Shown here piece by piece: positions 24,962 to 35,651 of a DNA stretch of 41,226 bases. Location: assembly GCF_000160875.1 (NCBI RefSeq), contig NZ_GG700801.1:76253-117478 (forward strand). The letters are read 5' to 3'. The notes under the pieces were generated by a model. The model saw only the letters and a list, made by a program, of their open reading frames with translations. It was not told the DNA's origin and ran no database searches. Position 1 is the stretch's first letter. Every line of letters starts with the position of its first letter. A program made the translations under genes and the position numbers. The stretch is from Lactobacillus iners DSM 13335. Lineage in GTDB: Bacteria > Bacillota > Bacilli > Lactobacillales > Lactobacillaceae.

Positions 24962-25639
24962 CTACATTTTCAACGAATTAGTCTTAATGACATCACCGAC
25001 TACTGCTAATTTATAACCTTGTGCAAGCTTATCTTTTCTACATGCATGCACAACCTGAAACTTACCTTTTTTAACTAATCTAGGATTAGCAGTAACTACA
25101 TTTTCAGATAAACTAGTGTTAGTTCCACTAATTACTATGACAACTACCTTGTATCCTTCAGACGTAACTTGTAGGGGTGCATAGTGTAAAGTATCATTAT
25201 ATAACTCAATAACTGATCCCTTAGGTACATAAAACATTTTAGCTTCTCGATTAGGATCAATAGTACCATAAGTCTCTAGCGTTTGCCTTTTGCCTAAAAC
25301 CATAATTACATCATCTAACATAATATTAACTTCAGAACATTGATGGTATTCAAAAGCAGTAAATTCTTCTGAATGACCAAAGGTAAGACCAACATCAATA
25401 GGCATATCACCAAAAATATCATATTTTATTTTATTAATTAAATGTTTGCTTTCAAGTTCTTTAATTGGTGAAACATATTTCATGCCATCTTTAGGTTTAG
25501 CATATTGACTAATTACATCATCAATCTCACTAACATTGTCAAAAGGATATACAACACCATAATCGCTAAAAGATGAATCGTGAATATCATAAATTTTATA
25601 ATTGGGATTTATTTGCCGAAATTTATCTATTGTATCCAT
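24962..25639 (-). CDS. DUF4867 family protein, sugar-operon associated
   Basis: A protein of 225 residues. I recognise the overall pattern of DUF4867 proteins, which often sit in galactose/tagatose-6-phosphate gene clusters. The middle (GHSEEFTAFEYHQCSEVNIM, then MFYVPKGSVIELYNDTLHYAPL) looks like a cupin-type beta-barrel with His/Glu/His residues that could bind a metal, similar to sugar isomerases. No function is established. It lies 12 bp after lacB and shares its transcript. The ribosome binding site is weak. Confidence 0.7.
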   Translation of the reverse strand: MDTIDKFRQINPNYKIYDIHDSSFSDYGVVYPFDNVSEIDDVISQYAKPKDGMKYVSPIKELESKHLINKIKYDIFGDMPIDVGLTFGHSEEFTAFEYHQCSEVNIMLDDVIMVLGKRQTLETYGTIDPNREAKMFYVPKGSVIELYNDTLHYAPLQVTSEGYKVVVIVISGTNTSLSENVVTANPRLVKKGKFQVVHACRKDKLAQGYKLAVVGDVIKTNSLKM

Positions 25640-25651
25640 AATGTCACACTT

Positions 25652-26227
25652 TTAATCGTGATATACACCTTCAGCCCACTTCTTATTTTCTTCATCAAAG
25701 AAGTGTTCATTGCCAGTTTGCTCTGGATTAGGTGTTGCTATATGATCGATTTTTTCAATAAGTTTCTTATTTTCTGGTGTTTCATGATATTTTTCATTCA
25801 AAAATGCATCAGCAATATAGAAGATAAAATCTCTACCTAAAACTATGCCACCTATACCTAAAATATTAGCATTCAATTCACGCTTGGCATATTTAGCCTG
25901 AGCAACATCACCTACCATAGCTGCTCGAACGCCATCATTTTTATCTGCAGCGGTAGAAATTCCGATACCTGTACCACACATTACAATTGCAACATCAGCA
26001 CGGCCTGTAGCAACTGCTTCGGCTGCTCTTTTTCCATAAATAGGATAATGTGTTCTAGAATTATCATAAGTACCAAAATCAAGAACTTGGTAACCTTCAT
26101 CTTTTAAATGATCAGATAAAGCCATCTTAATCGGTGTAACAATATGATCATTAGCTAAAGCAACAACAACATGCTTATCAATAGCAGGATCTACATATTC
26201 TGGTTGTGGTCTATCATTATCTAACAT
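25652..26227 (-). CDS. lacB: Galactose-6-phosphate isomerase subunit LacB
   Basis: A protein of 191 residues, RpiB/LacB family. The active-site [13 protein letters not shown] motif and the [12 protein letters not shown] start of the fold are present. It has about 18 extra N-terminal residues ([18 protein letters not shown]) compared with the fold start. Together with LacA it converts galactose-6-P to tagatose-6-P. GGAGG precedes the ATG; lacA is 17 bp upstream. Confidence 0.93.
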   Translation of the reverse strand: MLDNDRPQPEYVDPAIDKHVVVALANDHIVTPIKMALSDHLKDEGYQVLDFGTYDNSRTHYPIYGKRAAEAVATGRADVAIVMCGTGIGISTAADKNDGVRAAMVGDVAQAKYAKRELNANILGIGGIVLGRDFIFYIADAFLNEKYHETPENKKLIEKIDHIATPNPEQTGNEHFFDEENKKWAEGVYHD

Positions 26228-26244
26228 TCTTAAAAACCTCCTAA

Positions 26245-26673
26245 TTAAATCATCTTTTCAAGCATATCTAATCTAACTTGATGACGTCCACCAGCATATT
26301 CAGTATGTAAATAATACTCAATAATGGACTTAGCTAGAGTTTCTCCTACAATGCCACTACCAATTGCTAATGCCTTAGCACCATTATGCATAGCTGTCAT
26401 ATGACCAGTTCTCTCTTCATTGACATCGGCTGTTACCATTCCTTTAACTTTATTCGATGCCATAGCAGAACCAACACCATATTTATCAAACATAATAGCT
26501 TTTTTAATATTATTTTCTAAAACTTCGTGGGTAACTTTAAGACTAGATTCAACAAAATCTTCAGCTGGTTCAGGAGTTACATCCACCACTTCATAATCAT
26601 TGCTTGTCAACCATTCTTTTATAGTCTCTTTTAAAGCAAATCCATCCTTATCACTACCAATAACTACTTTCAT
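26245..26673 (-). CDS. lacA: Galactose-6-phosphate isomerase subunit LacA
   Basis: A protein of 142 residues, normal length, RpiB/LacA family. It starts [18 protein letters not shown] and has the [20 protein letters not shown] segment, in which the Cys of the catalytic subunit LacB is replaced, as usual in LacA. GAGGAG precedes the ATG. It is the partner of LacB and lies 9 bp after lacR. Confidence 0.92.
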   Translation of the reverse strand: MKVVIGSDKDGFALKETIKEWLTSNDYEVVDVTPEPAEDFVESSLKVTHEVLENNIKKAIMFDKYGVGSAMASNKVKGMVTADVNEERTGHMTAMHNGAKALAIGSGIVGETLAKSIIEYYLHTEYAGGRHQVRLDMLEKMI

Positions 26674-26682
26674 TTTTACTCC

Positions 26683-27441
26683 TCATGAATTATCTATTTC
26701 TATAAATTGACCATAGTAATCAACTAATTTTTTAGCAACATCGTGATTAGTTATTAAACGATCTATATCTGATAATTTATAAAAATTATAAAAATCATTT
26801 TTATTCAATTTAAACTTATCACATACAACATATTTATGAACTGCACGGTCAAGAACGATTTTTTGCGTTAACCCTTCTTCCATATTTGCTGTCATCAAGG
26901 CATCATCTATAATGCCATTAACACCAACAAATGCTCGATCATATCCCATAGATTTCAAATCATGATTAGCTAATGCACCAATACATGCTCCACTAGTTCT
27001 TCTATAACTTCCACCTATCAAAATAAGATCATAATTATTAGCATTCTGTCTAGCTGCTTCAAAGACAGGGATTGAATTAGTAACTAATCTTAATTTTTTT
27101 TGCTTTAATTCAGCGACCATAAATTCTAAAGTTGTACCTGGGCCAACGTATACAGTTTCTCCATCTTTAATAAGTTTAGCAGCTTTTTTAGCAACTTCTT
27201 TTTTTTCAGGAACGTGAATCTCACGTTTCTCATTGAAATTCTTTTCTATAATAAGTGAACTAGAGACAGATTGTGCTCCTCCGTGAACACGTAAAACTTT
27301 GCCTCGACGATCCAACTCTCGCAAATCTCTCCTGATAGTCATTTCAGAGACATTCATCATATTAGCTAAATCAGATACCTGTACTATTTCTTCAGTGCTC
27401 AGAATATTAACAATTTTACTAAATCGTTCTTGTTTTAACAT
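26683..27441 (-). CDS. lacR: DeoR-family lactose/tagatose repressor LacR
   Basis: A protein of 252 residues from the ATG at 27441, which has AAGGTGG five bases upstream; a GTG at 27450 overlaps that site. The N-terminal DeoR helix-turn-helix (VSDLANMMNVSEMTIRRDLRELDRRGKVLRVHGGA) and the sugar-phosphate-binding GPGTTLEFM and LIGGSYRRTSGA motifs are present. LacR represses lac genes until tagatose-6-P accumulates. It is placed inside the operon, between lacD and lacA. A TTCGAACA motif lies 59 bp before its start, suggesting autoregulation. Confidence 0.9.
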   Translation of the reverse strand: MLKQERFSKIVNILSTEEIVQVSDLANMMNVSEMTIRRDLRELDRRGKVLRVHGGAQSVSSSLIIEKNFNEKREIHVPEKKEVAKKAAKLIKDGETVYVGPGTTLEFMVAELKQKKLRLVTNSIPVFEAARQNANNYDLILIGGSYRRTSGACIGALANHDLKSMGYDRAFVGVNGIIDDALMTANMEEGLTQKIVLDRAVHKYVVCDKFKLNKNDFYNFYKLSDIDRLITNHDVAKKLVDYYGQFIEIDNS

Positions 27442-27499
27442 AGCTACCACCTTGCCAAAAATGTTTCTTTATTATTATCTTTAAAACAATTCTAACATT

Positions 27500-27507
27500 T
27501 TCGAACA
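27500..27507 (-). promoter_or_regulatory. Candidate LacR operator upstream of lacR
   Basis: TTCGAACA (TGTTCGAA on the minus strand) in the 107-bp gap between lacD and lacR. The same octamer occurs at two places upstream of lacF, with a one-base variant at a third. I see no clear terminator in this gap. Confidence 0.45.
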
Positions 27508-27557
27508 ACGGTTTTAATAATAAAAGCGATGTTTTTTCACCGTTTTTACTACTATAA

Positions 27558-28550
27558 TTATTCTACCGTAAGTTTATTTTTCCACGACTTTGCACCAATC
27601 AAAGCATGGTTAAGATTTTCAATATTTTCTTTACCTTGTGTTGCCAACCAATTACGACCAACGCTTTCACCTTCTGCTGCAAAAGGCTTAATAGATGGTT
27701 TCCACGTAGCTCTACCACACAATACCCCATTAAATTCCGCACCTGCTTCTTCAGCCATCTTTAATTCAGCAATAAATTCTTCTGAAGTTACACCTGCTGA
27801 TAAGAATATATATGGTAAATCGGTCAAATCTGATTGTTTTTTAAACATTGCCTTAGCTTCATCAACAGTATATAAAGCCTTGTTATCACCGTTGAATCCA
27901 GCTACATAATGAATATTAAACGGAACTTCTACCTTTAAAACTGTTACTTCATATTGTGGCTTAGAAAACTCTTCCATAGTCATAAATACTTTCTTCGGTT
28001 TTATTTTGGCATATTCTTCACTCTTAACTGAATCCATTGATCCATCATAAGTTACAACTTCTAAGAAGAAAGCTAAGCCATAAGCCTTGGTTTCTGCCCC
28101 AACTCTTTCTACAAATGCTTTTTTCTTATCATTAATTGCATCGGGTTCTTCAGGGTCATAATATAGCATAAACTTAACTGCATCTGCTCCCTCTTCTTTT
28201 ATTCTACGAACAGATTGGTTAGCAATTAAATCACACATTCTTCCAGGTTCAGTAGTATCGTATCCTGTTTTCTCATAAGCTAAAATCAAGCCACAATTTT
28301 TATCTCTAACCTTAGTTGCAGGTAATCCATATTCAGGATCAGTTAAAATAGCTGATGCGTAAGGGGTCAACTCTGATGAAATAGCTTTTTTGAAATCAAC
28401 AATGGTAGTTTCATCTGCAGGTTTATTAGCTGCTTCTGCTAACATTTTCTTTAATGATCCTCTTTGATCAATAGCTACAGCACTAATAACCCCATCTTCA
28501 TTAGATAATCTTTCCATGTGTTTGGCAACTTCTACTGTAATATTTCTCAT
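27558..28550 (-). CDS. lacD: Tagatose 1,6-diphosphate aldolase
   Basis: A protein of 330 residues, class I (Schiff-base) LacD family. It starts with a short leader and then SAVAIDQRGSLKKML. The catalytic lysine is in DAVKFMLYYDP, followed by EVVTYDGSM and YVAGFNGDN segments. It splits tagatose-1,6-bisphosphate into dihydroxyacetone phosphate and glyceraldehyde-3-P. AGAGG precedes the ATG. It lies 100 bp after lacG; a weak AT-rich hairpin sits in that gap. Confidence 0.94.
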   Translation of the reverse strand: MRNITVEVAKHMERLSNEDGVISAVAIDQRGSLKKMLAEAANKPADETTIVDFKKAISSELTPYASAILTDPEYGLPATKVRDKNCGLILAYEKTGYDTTEPGRMCDLIANQSVRRIKEEGADAVKFMLYYDPEEPDAINDKKKAFVERVGAETKAYGLAFFLEVVTYDGSMDSVKSEEYAKIKPKKVFMTMEEFSKPQYEVTVLKVEVPFNIHYVAGFNGDNKALYTVDEAKAMFKKQSDLTDLPYIFLSAGVTSEEFIAELKMAEEAGAEFNGVLCGRATWKPSIKPFAAEGESVGRNWLATQGKENIENLNHALIGAKSWKNKLTVE

Positions 28551-28650
28551 TTAAAAACCTCTTTTAATTTAAACTTATCTTTTTAATTACAATTATGATT
28601 ATTTAGGTAGACCTCGATAATCATAGTATTTTTTACTGTTACGATTATTT

Positions 28651-30069
<1,419 letters not shown>

Positions 30070-30071
30070 TT

Positions 30072-30117
30072 ACTATTTATAAAAACAGGAGAGGCATATT
30101 CAAACCTTTCCCATTTA
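30072..30117 (-). terminator. Weak hairpin between lacE and lacG
   Basis: On the minus transcript GGGAAAGG pairs imperfectly (one mismatch) with CCTCTCC, followed by TGTTTTTATAA. It could lower lacG transcription or protect the lacFE part of the message. Evidence is limited to the sequence. Confidence 0.35.
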
Positions 30118-30121
30118 GACT

Positions 30122-31813
30122 CTAGTTTTTAATTTGTTCTTCAACAAATTTCAGTGCACCTAATCCATCTCTAGTCAGTTTTATATACTGAACACCTTCA
30201 GTTTTAGCTAATTTTATGCCTAATCTATCGGTTTCAGCTTTCATATCAACATAATTAGAAGCTACTTGAGGTGCTAAAATAACAAGCTGATATTGTGGTA
30301 AAATTTCACGATGAGATCCATAGCTACCAGCAGCTGCTGTAATAGGGACATTATAATCTTTAGCTGCTTTATTCAAAGCATTGGCTAACAAACCACTTGT
30401 TCCGCCGCCTGCACAAAGTACAAGAACATTCGTTTGTTTTACATCATTACCAACTTTAGATATATTATTTTTTTCTAAAATTGCATCTGCCTTAGATGTA
30501 TCAAAATTAGCAGCAACTTTATCCTTTAAATTATTAGAACAATTACCAGATATCTCGTGTTCTAGAATCTGATTATCGTAAACCTTGAAAAATGGATAAT
30601 AAATAATAACATCTACCGCAATTAAAGTAATAGCCAAAACAACTGACCATAATCCAAAACCAGTGCCCATAATAATTCCAATAGGGCCAGGGGTAGTCCA
30701 TGGCAAATTAACACTAAAACTGTTCATACCAAGTACATCTACAAAGAATTTAAAAATCCATACATTAGCTATAGGAGCAAAAACAAATGGTATAAAGAAA
30801 ATTGGATTTAATACTAATGGTGCTCCAAACAAAATTGGTTCATTAACCCCAAAGAAAGTAGGAACCACTGAAGCACGACCAATGGCACGATTTTGTTTAG
30901 ACTTAGCCAACCACATAAACATGAATGGTACAACAAGTGTTGCTCCTGTGCCTCCCATGGTAACTATAAACATTTGAGTACCTGAAGTTAAAATTTTATC
31001 AGCATGTTGACCAGCTTGTAGCAATTTGAAATTAGTTTCAATATTAGCGTAAGTAATAGCAGCTATAGCTGGTTCTACAATAGAGGGACCATGAATACCA
31101 ATAAACCAAAATAGAGCATATGCACCAAATATAATGGTAATACCTACATACCCATCTGCTGCTTTAAAAAGTGGAGCAATAACTTTTCCAATAGCCGGAG
31201 CTACTCCAGTACCTAGACTTCTACGCACTAATAAATCTAATGCATATAAAACTAATATTGAAAGTGCAAATGGTATTACGTCTTTAAATACCTGTGATAT
31301 GTTAGGCGGAACTTCTTCAGGCATTCGAATAGTAACATTCTTTTTTATACAAATTTTATATATATTTACTACAATGAAAGCTGCAATAAAAGCAGATAGT
31401 AGGCCTTTTGTTCCTAAGAAATCACTTGAAAAGCCTCCTTGAATACTATCAGATGCAAGAATAAGAAATCCTGTAATAGAAGCTAACATAGTAGATATAA
31501 AATTAACTTGATTTGTCTTATCCATATCCCTATTAATAGAATCAGTTAATGATTTTGCTGTAGTACCAGCAACAAGAAATGCTACGATTCCCATAGTGTA
31601 ATTATATGGTTTCATTAATAGTTCAACGACATCTTTACCCCACCTTATACCAAAAATATTTGGAACAAATGCAATTAGTAAAAATATGCTGGAAAACAAA
31701 ATCACAGGCATACTTGCAATAAAACCGTCCCTAATTGCCCTAAGATAAATATTTCTAGAAACTTTTTCAAAAAAAGGTTTTCCTTTTTCTATTTTTGAAA
31801 TTAATACATTCAT
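30122..31813 (-). CDS. lacE: Lactose-specific PTS transporter EIIBC
   Basis: A protein of 563 residues from the ATG at 31813 (AAGGA upstream; the frame's extra nine residues overlap lacF). The N-terminal EIIC domain (~1-410) has about ten membrane helices and PTS-lactose-family motifs such as [19 protein letters not shown] linker leads to the EIIB domain with the phospho-Cys at ~467 in [14 protein letters not shown]. It imports lactose as lactose-6-P with LacF. The C domain lies first, as in other lactose/cellobiose class permeases. Confidence 0.95.
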   Translation of the reverse strand: MNVLISKIEKGKPFFEKVSRNIYLRAIRDGFIASMPVILFSSIFLLIAFVPNIFGIRWGKDVVELLMKPYNYTMGIVAFLVAGTTAKSLTDSINRDMDKTNQVNFISTMLASITGFLILASDSIQGGFSSDFLGTKGLLSAFIAAFIVVNIYKICIKKNVTIRMPEEVPPNISQVFKDVIPFALSILVLYALDLLVRRSLGTGVAPAIGKVIAPLFKAADGYVGITIIFGAYALFWFIGIHGPSIVEPAIAAITYANIETNFKLLQAGQHADKILTSGTQMFIVTMGGTGATLVVPFMFMWLAKSKQNRAIGRASVVPTFFGVNEPILFGAPLVLNPIFFIPFVFAPIANVWIFKFFVDVLGMNSFSVNLPWTTPGPIGIIMGTGFGLWSVVLAITLIAVDVIIYYPFFKVYDNQILEHEISGNCSNNLKDKVAANFDTSKADAILEKNNISKVGNDVKQTNVLVLCAGGGTSGLLANALNKAAKDYNVPITAAAGSYGSHREILPQYQLVILAPQVASNYVDMKAETDRLGIKLAKTEGVQYIKLTRDGLGALKFVEEQIKN

Positions 31814-31817
31814 ACAA

Positions 31818-32129
31818 CTATCCTTTCTTATAAAGTGCAATAATATGTTTCATCAAATCACGTAACAAAATAGCTGTCATCAAGTGATCTTGACCATGCA
31901 TTAATGTAACACTAAATTCAATATTCTTACCTGCAGCTTCTTTGGAAAGAAGATCAGTTTGAACACTGTGTGCCTTATTAAGACACTCATCACCAGATGC
32001 AATTAACTGCTCCGCTTTATCATATTCACCATTCTTAGCAGCATCTAAAGCCTCTAAAAATTTAGAGCGAGCATCACCAGCATAAGCTACAATTTCAAAA
32101 CCTAAAAGTGTAAGTTGTTCTTTATCCAA
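31818..32129 (-). CDS. lacF: Lactose-specific PTS EIIA component
   Basis: A protein of 103 residues, normal length for the trimeric helical EIIA-Lac. The phospho-accepting His78 is in [12 protein letters not shown]. The start is a TTG at 32127-32129 with a perfect AGGAGG eight bases upstream. It is the first gene of the lac operon and ends 4 bp before lacE. Confidence 0.93.
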   Translation of the reverse strand: MDKEQLTLLGFEIVAYAGDARSKFLEALDAAKNGEYDKAEQLIASGDECLNKAHSVQTDLLSKEAAGKNIEFSVTLMHGQDHLMTAILLRDLMKHIIALYKKG

Positions 32130-32211
32130 ATCTCTTACCTCCTAAAAATATAGTAATTACCTTTTTTAACGCTTAACTATATGCAATTTTTACGTCAAAT
32201 AAATTACTTGC

Positions 32212-32217
32212 ATTATA
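32212..32217 (-). promoter_or_regulatory. Alternative -10 box upstream of lacF
   Basis: A perfect TATAAT on the minus strand ~83 bp before the lacF start. The sequence 16-18 bp upstream is a poor -35 (GATTAT), so it may be a second, weak promoter. Confidence 0.35.
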
Positions 32218-32250
32218 GACTGCTTTCAATATTCATAATCGCAAAGCTCA

Positions 32251-32264
32251 AGATAACGCTTTCA
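32251..32264 (-). promoter_or_regulatory. cre site (CcpA) in the lac leader
   Basis: The minus strand reads TGAAAGCGTTATCT, matching the cre consensus TGWNANCGNTNWCA at every defined position except the last base. It is located downstream of the predicted lac -10 region and ~120 bp before lacF, where bound CcpA would block transcription. Confidence 0.7.
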
Positions 32265-32274
32265 TCTAATTCAC

Positions 32275-32308
32275 AATATAATAATATCACTTTTTCGAAC
32301 AAAATCAA
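32275..32308 (-). promoter_or_regulatory. Main lac promoter region
   Basis: Two overlapping possibilities on the minus strand: TTGATT (32303-32308) with TATTAT (32281-32286), or TTGTTC (32297-32302) with TATATT (32275-32280), both with 16-bp spacers. A TTCGAACA octamer (32294-32301) covers the -35/spacer, which is where a repressor would act. Confidence 0.5.
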
Positions 32309-32362
32309 ACACTAAAGATAAAAAACATGTTCGATTAATGATAAAATAAACACATTCGAACA
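32294..32362 (-). promoter_or_regulatory. Cluster of three candidate LacR operators upstream of lacF
   Basis: TTCGAACA at 32294-32301 and 32355-32362, and the opposite-orientation variant TGTTCGAT at 32328-32335. Start-to-start steps are 34 and 27 bp. The repeated octamer also lies upstream of lacR. Several DeoR-type sugar-operon repressors bind repeated TTCG-containing sites, so LacR is the likely binder. Confidence 0.55.
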
Positions 32363-32407
32363 GCAATTAATTTATTCTACTTAGTTTACATATTAAGGAC
32401 AATAAAA

Positions 32408-32446
32408 TAAGCATAACTGAAACACGTAATCAGTTATGCTTACTTT
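32408..32446. terminator. Terminator after the lacI-type gene
   Basis: TAAGCATAACTGA (32408-32420) pairs perfectly with TCAGTTATGCTTA (32430-32442) around a 9-nt loop. The minus strand continues with TTTTATTG, the plus strand with CTTTTG. It ends the PTS/GH13/LacI operon ~100 bp after its last stop codon and insulates the lac promoter. The 100 bp before it (32443-32544) hold nothing I recognise. Confidence 0.8.
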
Positions 32447-32544
32447 TGTATAATTACATAATAACAATTTATTTTTTGGAATATACAATCATTAAATAAT
32501 ACTACTAACAATAGAATAATTATTGTATAACGTAAAAAACTATA

Positions 32545-33552
32545 TTATCTTCGTACGTCATTATTAGTAGTAATTCCTGGTATAAAACTAACCGGCAAAT
32601 TGATTCTCCTGATCTCAAAATTATCAGAATATCTTATTTCTTCATCTAATTGCTTAACAGCATACTCTGCTATCATATCTACTGGTTGACGAATAGATGA
32701 AATATTTAATGAATCTTCCTCTGTAATTTTCCAACCATCAAATCCAATAATTTGAATATCTTCTGGTACTCTTATACCCTTCATCCTCAATTCATTGAGC
32801 AATACAATAGCTATTTCATCAGTATGCGTAAAAACACCAATATCACCCAAATTATTTTCAGACAATAATTTTTTTACTATTTTATCTATATCCTTACGAA
32901 ACTGACTAATTTTTCGACTTGAAGCAACTGTTAATACATCCGCCATTAATCCATTATTATGACAATAATCCATAAAGCCGGACCTTCTTGCAATCATTGA
33001 AACAGAATCTTGATTAGTAGTACCAATAAAATAATATCTTTTCACATTTCTTAATTGCAATTCTTTTGCCGCTAAACTACCACCAGAATAATTATCAGAC
33101 GTAACCAATGGAAAGATCCCTGTTGATTCTTTTTCTATAGACACAAATGGTATATCAGAACGAATATGAGTTGTTAAATTTGAATATGAAACAGAAATAA
33201 TACCAGCAGCTCTCTGTTCTTCAGCCATTTTAACATAATCTTTTTCTAACTTATAATCATTCTCGGATATACATAAAATCATCTTATATCCTAAACTATT
33301 TAGTTTTTTTTGAATCCAAAAAGTTAATTCTGAAAAATACGGGCTCCAAACTGTAGGAACTACAAAAATAACAAAAGGTGAGCAATTGTTTTTTAATAAC
33401 CTAGCTGTATTATTTACAACATAATTTAATTTTTTTATCGCCTGTTCTATACTTTTAGCAACTACAGGTCGTACTTTTTTACCATTAATATAATTTGAAA
33501 CAGTACCTACTGAAACCCCGGCTTCACGGGCGACGTCCTTCATATTAGTCAA
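32545..33552 (-). CDS. LacI-family transcriptional regulator
   Basis: A protein of 335 residues (332 if translation starts at the ATG three codons in). The N-terminal helix-turn-helix MKDVAREAGVSVGTVSNYING and the hinge helix (ARLLK) are followed by a periplasmic-binding-protein-like effector domain ending in IPGITTN. The start overlaps the GH13 stop by 8 bp (TTG at 33552, ATG at 33543). It is the last gene of the PTS operon and likely controls it through the palindromes at 37,800-37,880. Confidence 0.88.
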   Translation of the reverse strand: MTNMKDVAREAGVSVGTVSNYINGKKVRPVVAKSIEQAIKKLNYVVNNTARLLKNNCSPFVIFVVPTVWSPYFSELTFWIQKKLNSLGYKMILCISENDYKLEKDYVKMAEEQRAAGIISVSYSNLTTHIRSDIPFVSIEKESTGIFPLVTSDNYSGGSLAAKELQLRNVKRYYFIGTTNQDSVSMIARRSGFMDYCHNNGLMADVLTVASSRKISQFRKDIDKIVKKLLSENNLGDIGVFTHTDEIAIVLLNELRMKGIRVPEDIQIIGFDGWKITEEDSLNISSIRQPVDMIAEYAVKQLDEEIRYSDNFEIRRINLPVSFIPGITTNNDVRR

Positions 33553-35218
33553 GACTAACTACTACCCCTTCATATGGTTTAAGATAAATCGTTCTATCAT
33601 TAATATTTATATCTTTTTCATAATTACTTAAAATCACTTTAGAAATATTTCCAACATTTTTTGGAACTTCAAATTTTTTATTATAAGCACATAGTGAACA
33701 TACAATTAATTTTTTATGACCAGAAAGCTCCCTAATAAAAGCATATATTTCAGAATCATTGATATATAACGGTCTGAACTCTCCATCGATCATTATACTA
33801 TCTTCTTTTCTAAGTTGTAATAATTTTTGATAAAAGCGATATATAGAATCACTAGACTGTAAATCTTTTTTAACATTTATAGATTTATAATTTGAATTAA
33901 CATCAAACCACGGTTTAACATCCGAGAACCCTGAATTTCGATCAAAATTCCACTGCATAGGTGTACGTGCATTATCACGAGTTTTCCTATTGACCATTTC
34001 TAAAGCTTTTTCTGGCGATATCTGTTTATCTATGAAAAAATTGTAATTATAATGAGCTTCTATATCTTTAAGCTCATTAATATTAGTAATATGTAAATTA
34101 GTCATACCTATCTCTTCGCCTTCAAAAATGAATGGCGTACCTTTTTGAAGAATGTACATCATTGCTAGTACTTTAGCAGACTTAATTCTATATTTATCAT
34201 CATTTCCAAATCTAGAAACGATGCGTGGCTGATCATGATTACCTAGATAATTAGTATTCCATGATAATTTTTCTTGCCATTTATTCATTGCACAACGCAA
34301 ATCATTCAGTTTATACATGACATCAGAATATCTACCAAATTTACCATAATCTACATGCATATGTTCAAATTGAAATACCATATCTAACTCATTGCGATAT
34401 GGATCAACATACTTTTTTGCTTCTTCAGGTGTTGTATGTGGTGTTTCACCAATTGTGATTATATTATATTTACTTAAAACCTCACTATTCATTTCTTGCA
34501 AATATTCATGAATATGTGGTCCATTAGATATATTATAATAATAAGCTCCATATCTCTGGTGATTTTCCAGAGGAACATTATCAAATTTTTCTGGTTTTGA
34601 AATGAGGCTAATCGAGTCCATTCTAAAACCATCCACCCCCTTGTCAAGCCAAAACTTCATCATATGATATATAGATTGTCTCACTTTGACATTATTCCAA
34701 TTCAAATCGGGTTGTTGTTCTGAAAACAAATGCAAATAATATTGTTTACGTTCAGCTACATATGTCCAAGCAGATCCGCCGAATGCTGAACCCAAATTCG
34801 ATGGTTCGGTTCCATCAGGTTTCGGATCTCTCCAAATATAATAATCACTATACTGATTATTTTTACTTTTTTTTGACTCTAAAAACCATTTATGTTTATC
34901 CGAGGTATGATTTACTACTAAATCAAGTATTATTTTGAGATTCTTTTTATGAGCAGATATCAACAATTTTTCAAAATCACTCATTGTACCATAAATGGAA
35001 TTTATACTTTCATAATCTTCTATATCATATCCATTATCTACAAGTGGTGACTTAAAAATTGGAGTAATCCATATACTATTTGCACCTAATTCCTTTATAT
35101 AGTCTAATTTACTCTCAAGTCCGTTTATATCACCAATTCCATCATTATTTGAATCTTTAAAACTTTGAATATATACCTCATAAACTATAGTTTTCTTTTT
35201 CCAATCTTTTAAACTCAT
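33545..35218 (-). CDS. GH13 alpha-glucosidase (oligo-1,6-glucosidase-like), cytosolic
   Basis: A protein of 557 residues with no signal peptide. GH13 regions: LDLVVNHTS, GFRMDSISLI (nucleophile Asp201), TIGETP (acid/base Glu258) and GNHDQPR (Asp329). Overall layout is that of the oligo-1,6-glucosidase/dextran glucosidase/trehalose-6-P hydrolase group. The residue after the nucleophile is Ser202. In alpha-1,6-specific members it is Val and in alpha-1,4-acting ones Ala or Thr, so a linkage other than plain alpha-1,6 is possible. It sits directly behind a mannose-class PTS, so the real substrate may be a phosphorylated alpha-glucoside. The ATG overlaps the EIIA stop. Confidence 0.87.
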   Translation of the reverse strand: MSLKDWKKKTIVYEVYIQSFKDSNNDGIGDINGLESKLDYIKELGANSIWITPIFKSPLVDNGYDIEDYESINSIYGTMSDFEKLLISAHKKNLKIILDLVVNHTSDKHKWFLESKKSKNNQYSDYYIWRDPKPDGTEPSNLGSAFGGSAWTYVAERKQYYLHLFSEQQPDLNWNNVKVRQSIYHMMKFWLDKGVDGFRMDSISLISKPEKFDNVPLENHQRYGAYYYNISNGPHIHEYLQEMNSEVLSKYNIITIGETPHTTPEEAKKYVDPYRNELDMVFQFEHMHVDYGKFGRYSDVMYKLNDLRCAMNKWQEKLSWNTNYLGNHDQPRIVSRFGNDDKYRIKSAKVLAMMYILQKGTPFIFEGEEIGMTNLHITNINELKDIEAHYNYNFFIDKQISPEKALEMVNRKTRDNARTPMQWNFDRNSGFSDVKPWFDVNSNYKSINVKKDLQSSDSIYRFYQKLLQLRKEDSIMIDGEFRPLYINDSEIYAFIRELSGHKKLIVCSLCAYNKKFEVPKNVGNISKVILSNYEKDININDRTIYLKPYEGVVVSLD

Positions 35219-35637
35219 TCATCCTCCTCACTAACTAATGTACTTATCTCATTTTCATATTTAATTTGTTTTTGAGCATCTAAAACAAGTTCTTTTATCT
35301 TTTCAGGACTTATATAACTATCTAACGGTTCCATAGTTATAGCCAATGCTAACGATAAATTCATACCCGTAAGTAATATTGTATGTGGTCTATTAATATA
35401 CAGGAAAAACTTTTGATTTACAGATCCACCTAAAATATCAGTCAACACTACAATTTCATCATCAGAATCTATGTTTTCAAACATACTTTTTATTGTTTCA
35501 TCTATGGGTACATTATCAACATATGCGGTAAGTACTGTTATTTTCAACTTATCTCCTGCAAAAAATTCCAGTGTATCCTTCATTCCTTGAGCTAAGTTAG
35601 AATGTGAAGCAATAATAATGTGTCTATTTATTTTCAT
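35215..35637 (-). CDS. Mannose-class PTS EIIA component
   Basis: A protein of 140 residues from the ATG at 35637 (GGGAG nine bases upstream); the frame's extra 20 residues overlap the EIID gene. The phospho-accepting His12 is in IIIASHSNLAQGM. VVLTDILGGSVNQKFF matches the EIIA-Man fold. It receives phosphate from HPr and passes it to EIIB. Here it is a separate protein, not fused to EIIB. It is translationally coupled to the GH13 gene. Confidence 0.9.
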   Translation of the reverse strand: MKINRHIIIASHSNLAQGMKDTLEFFAGDKLKITVLTAYVDNVPIDETIKSMFENIDSDDEIVVLTDILGGSVNQKFFLYINRPHTILLTGMNLSLALAITMEPLDSYISPEKIKELVLDAQKQIKYENEISTLVSEEDE

Positions 35638-35651
35638 ACAATTATACTCCC

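Noticed and set aside
27517..27557. AACGGT/ACCGTT inverted repeat between lacD and lacR as a terminator
   Set aside because: Only six base pairs with a loop of nearly 30 nt and no T-run.
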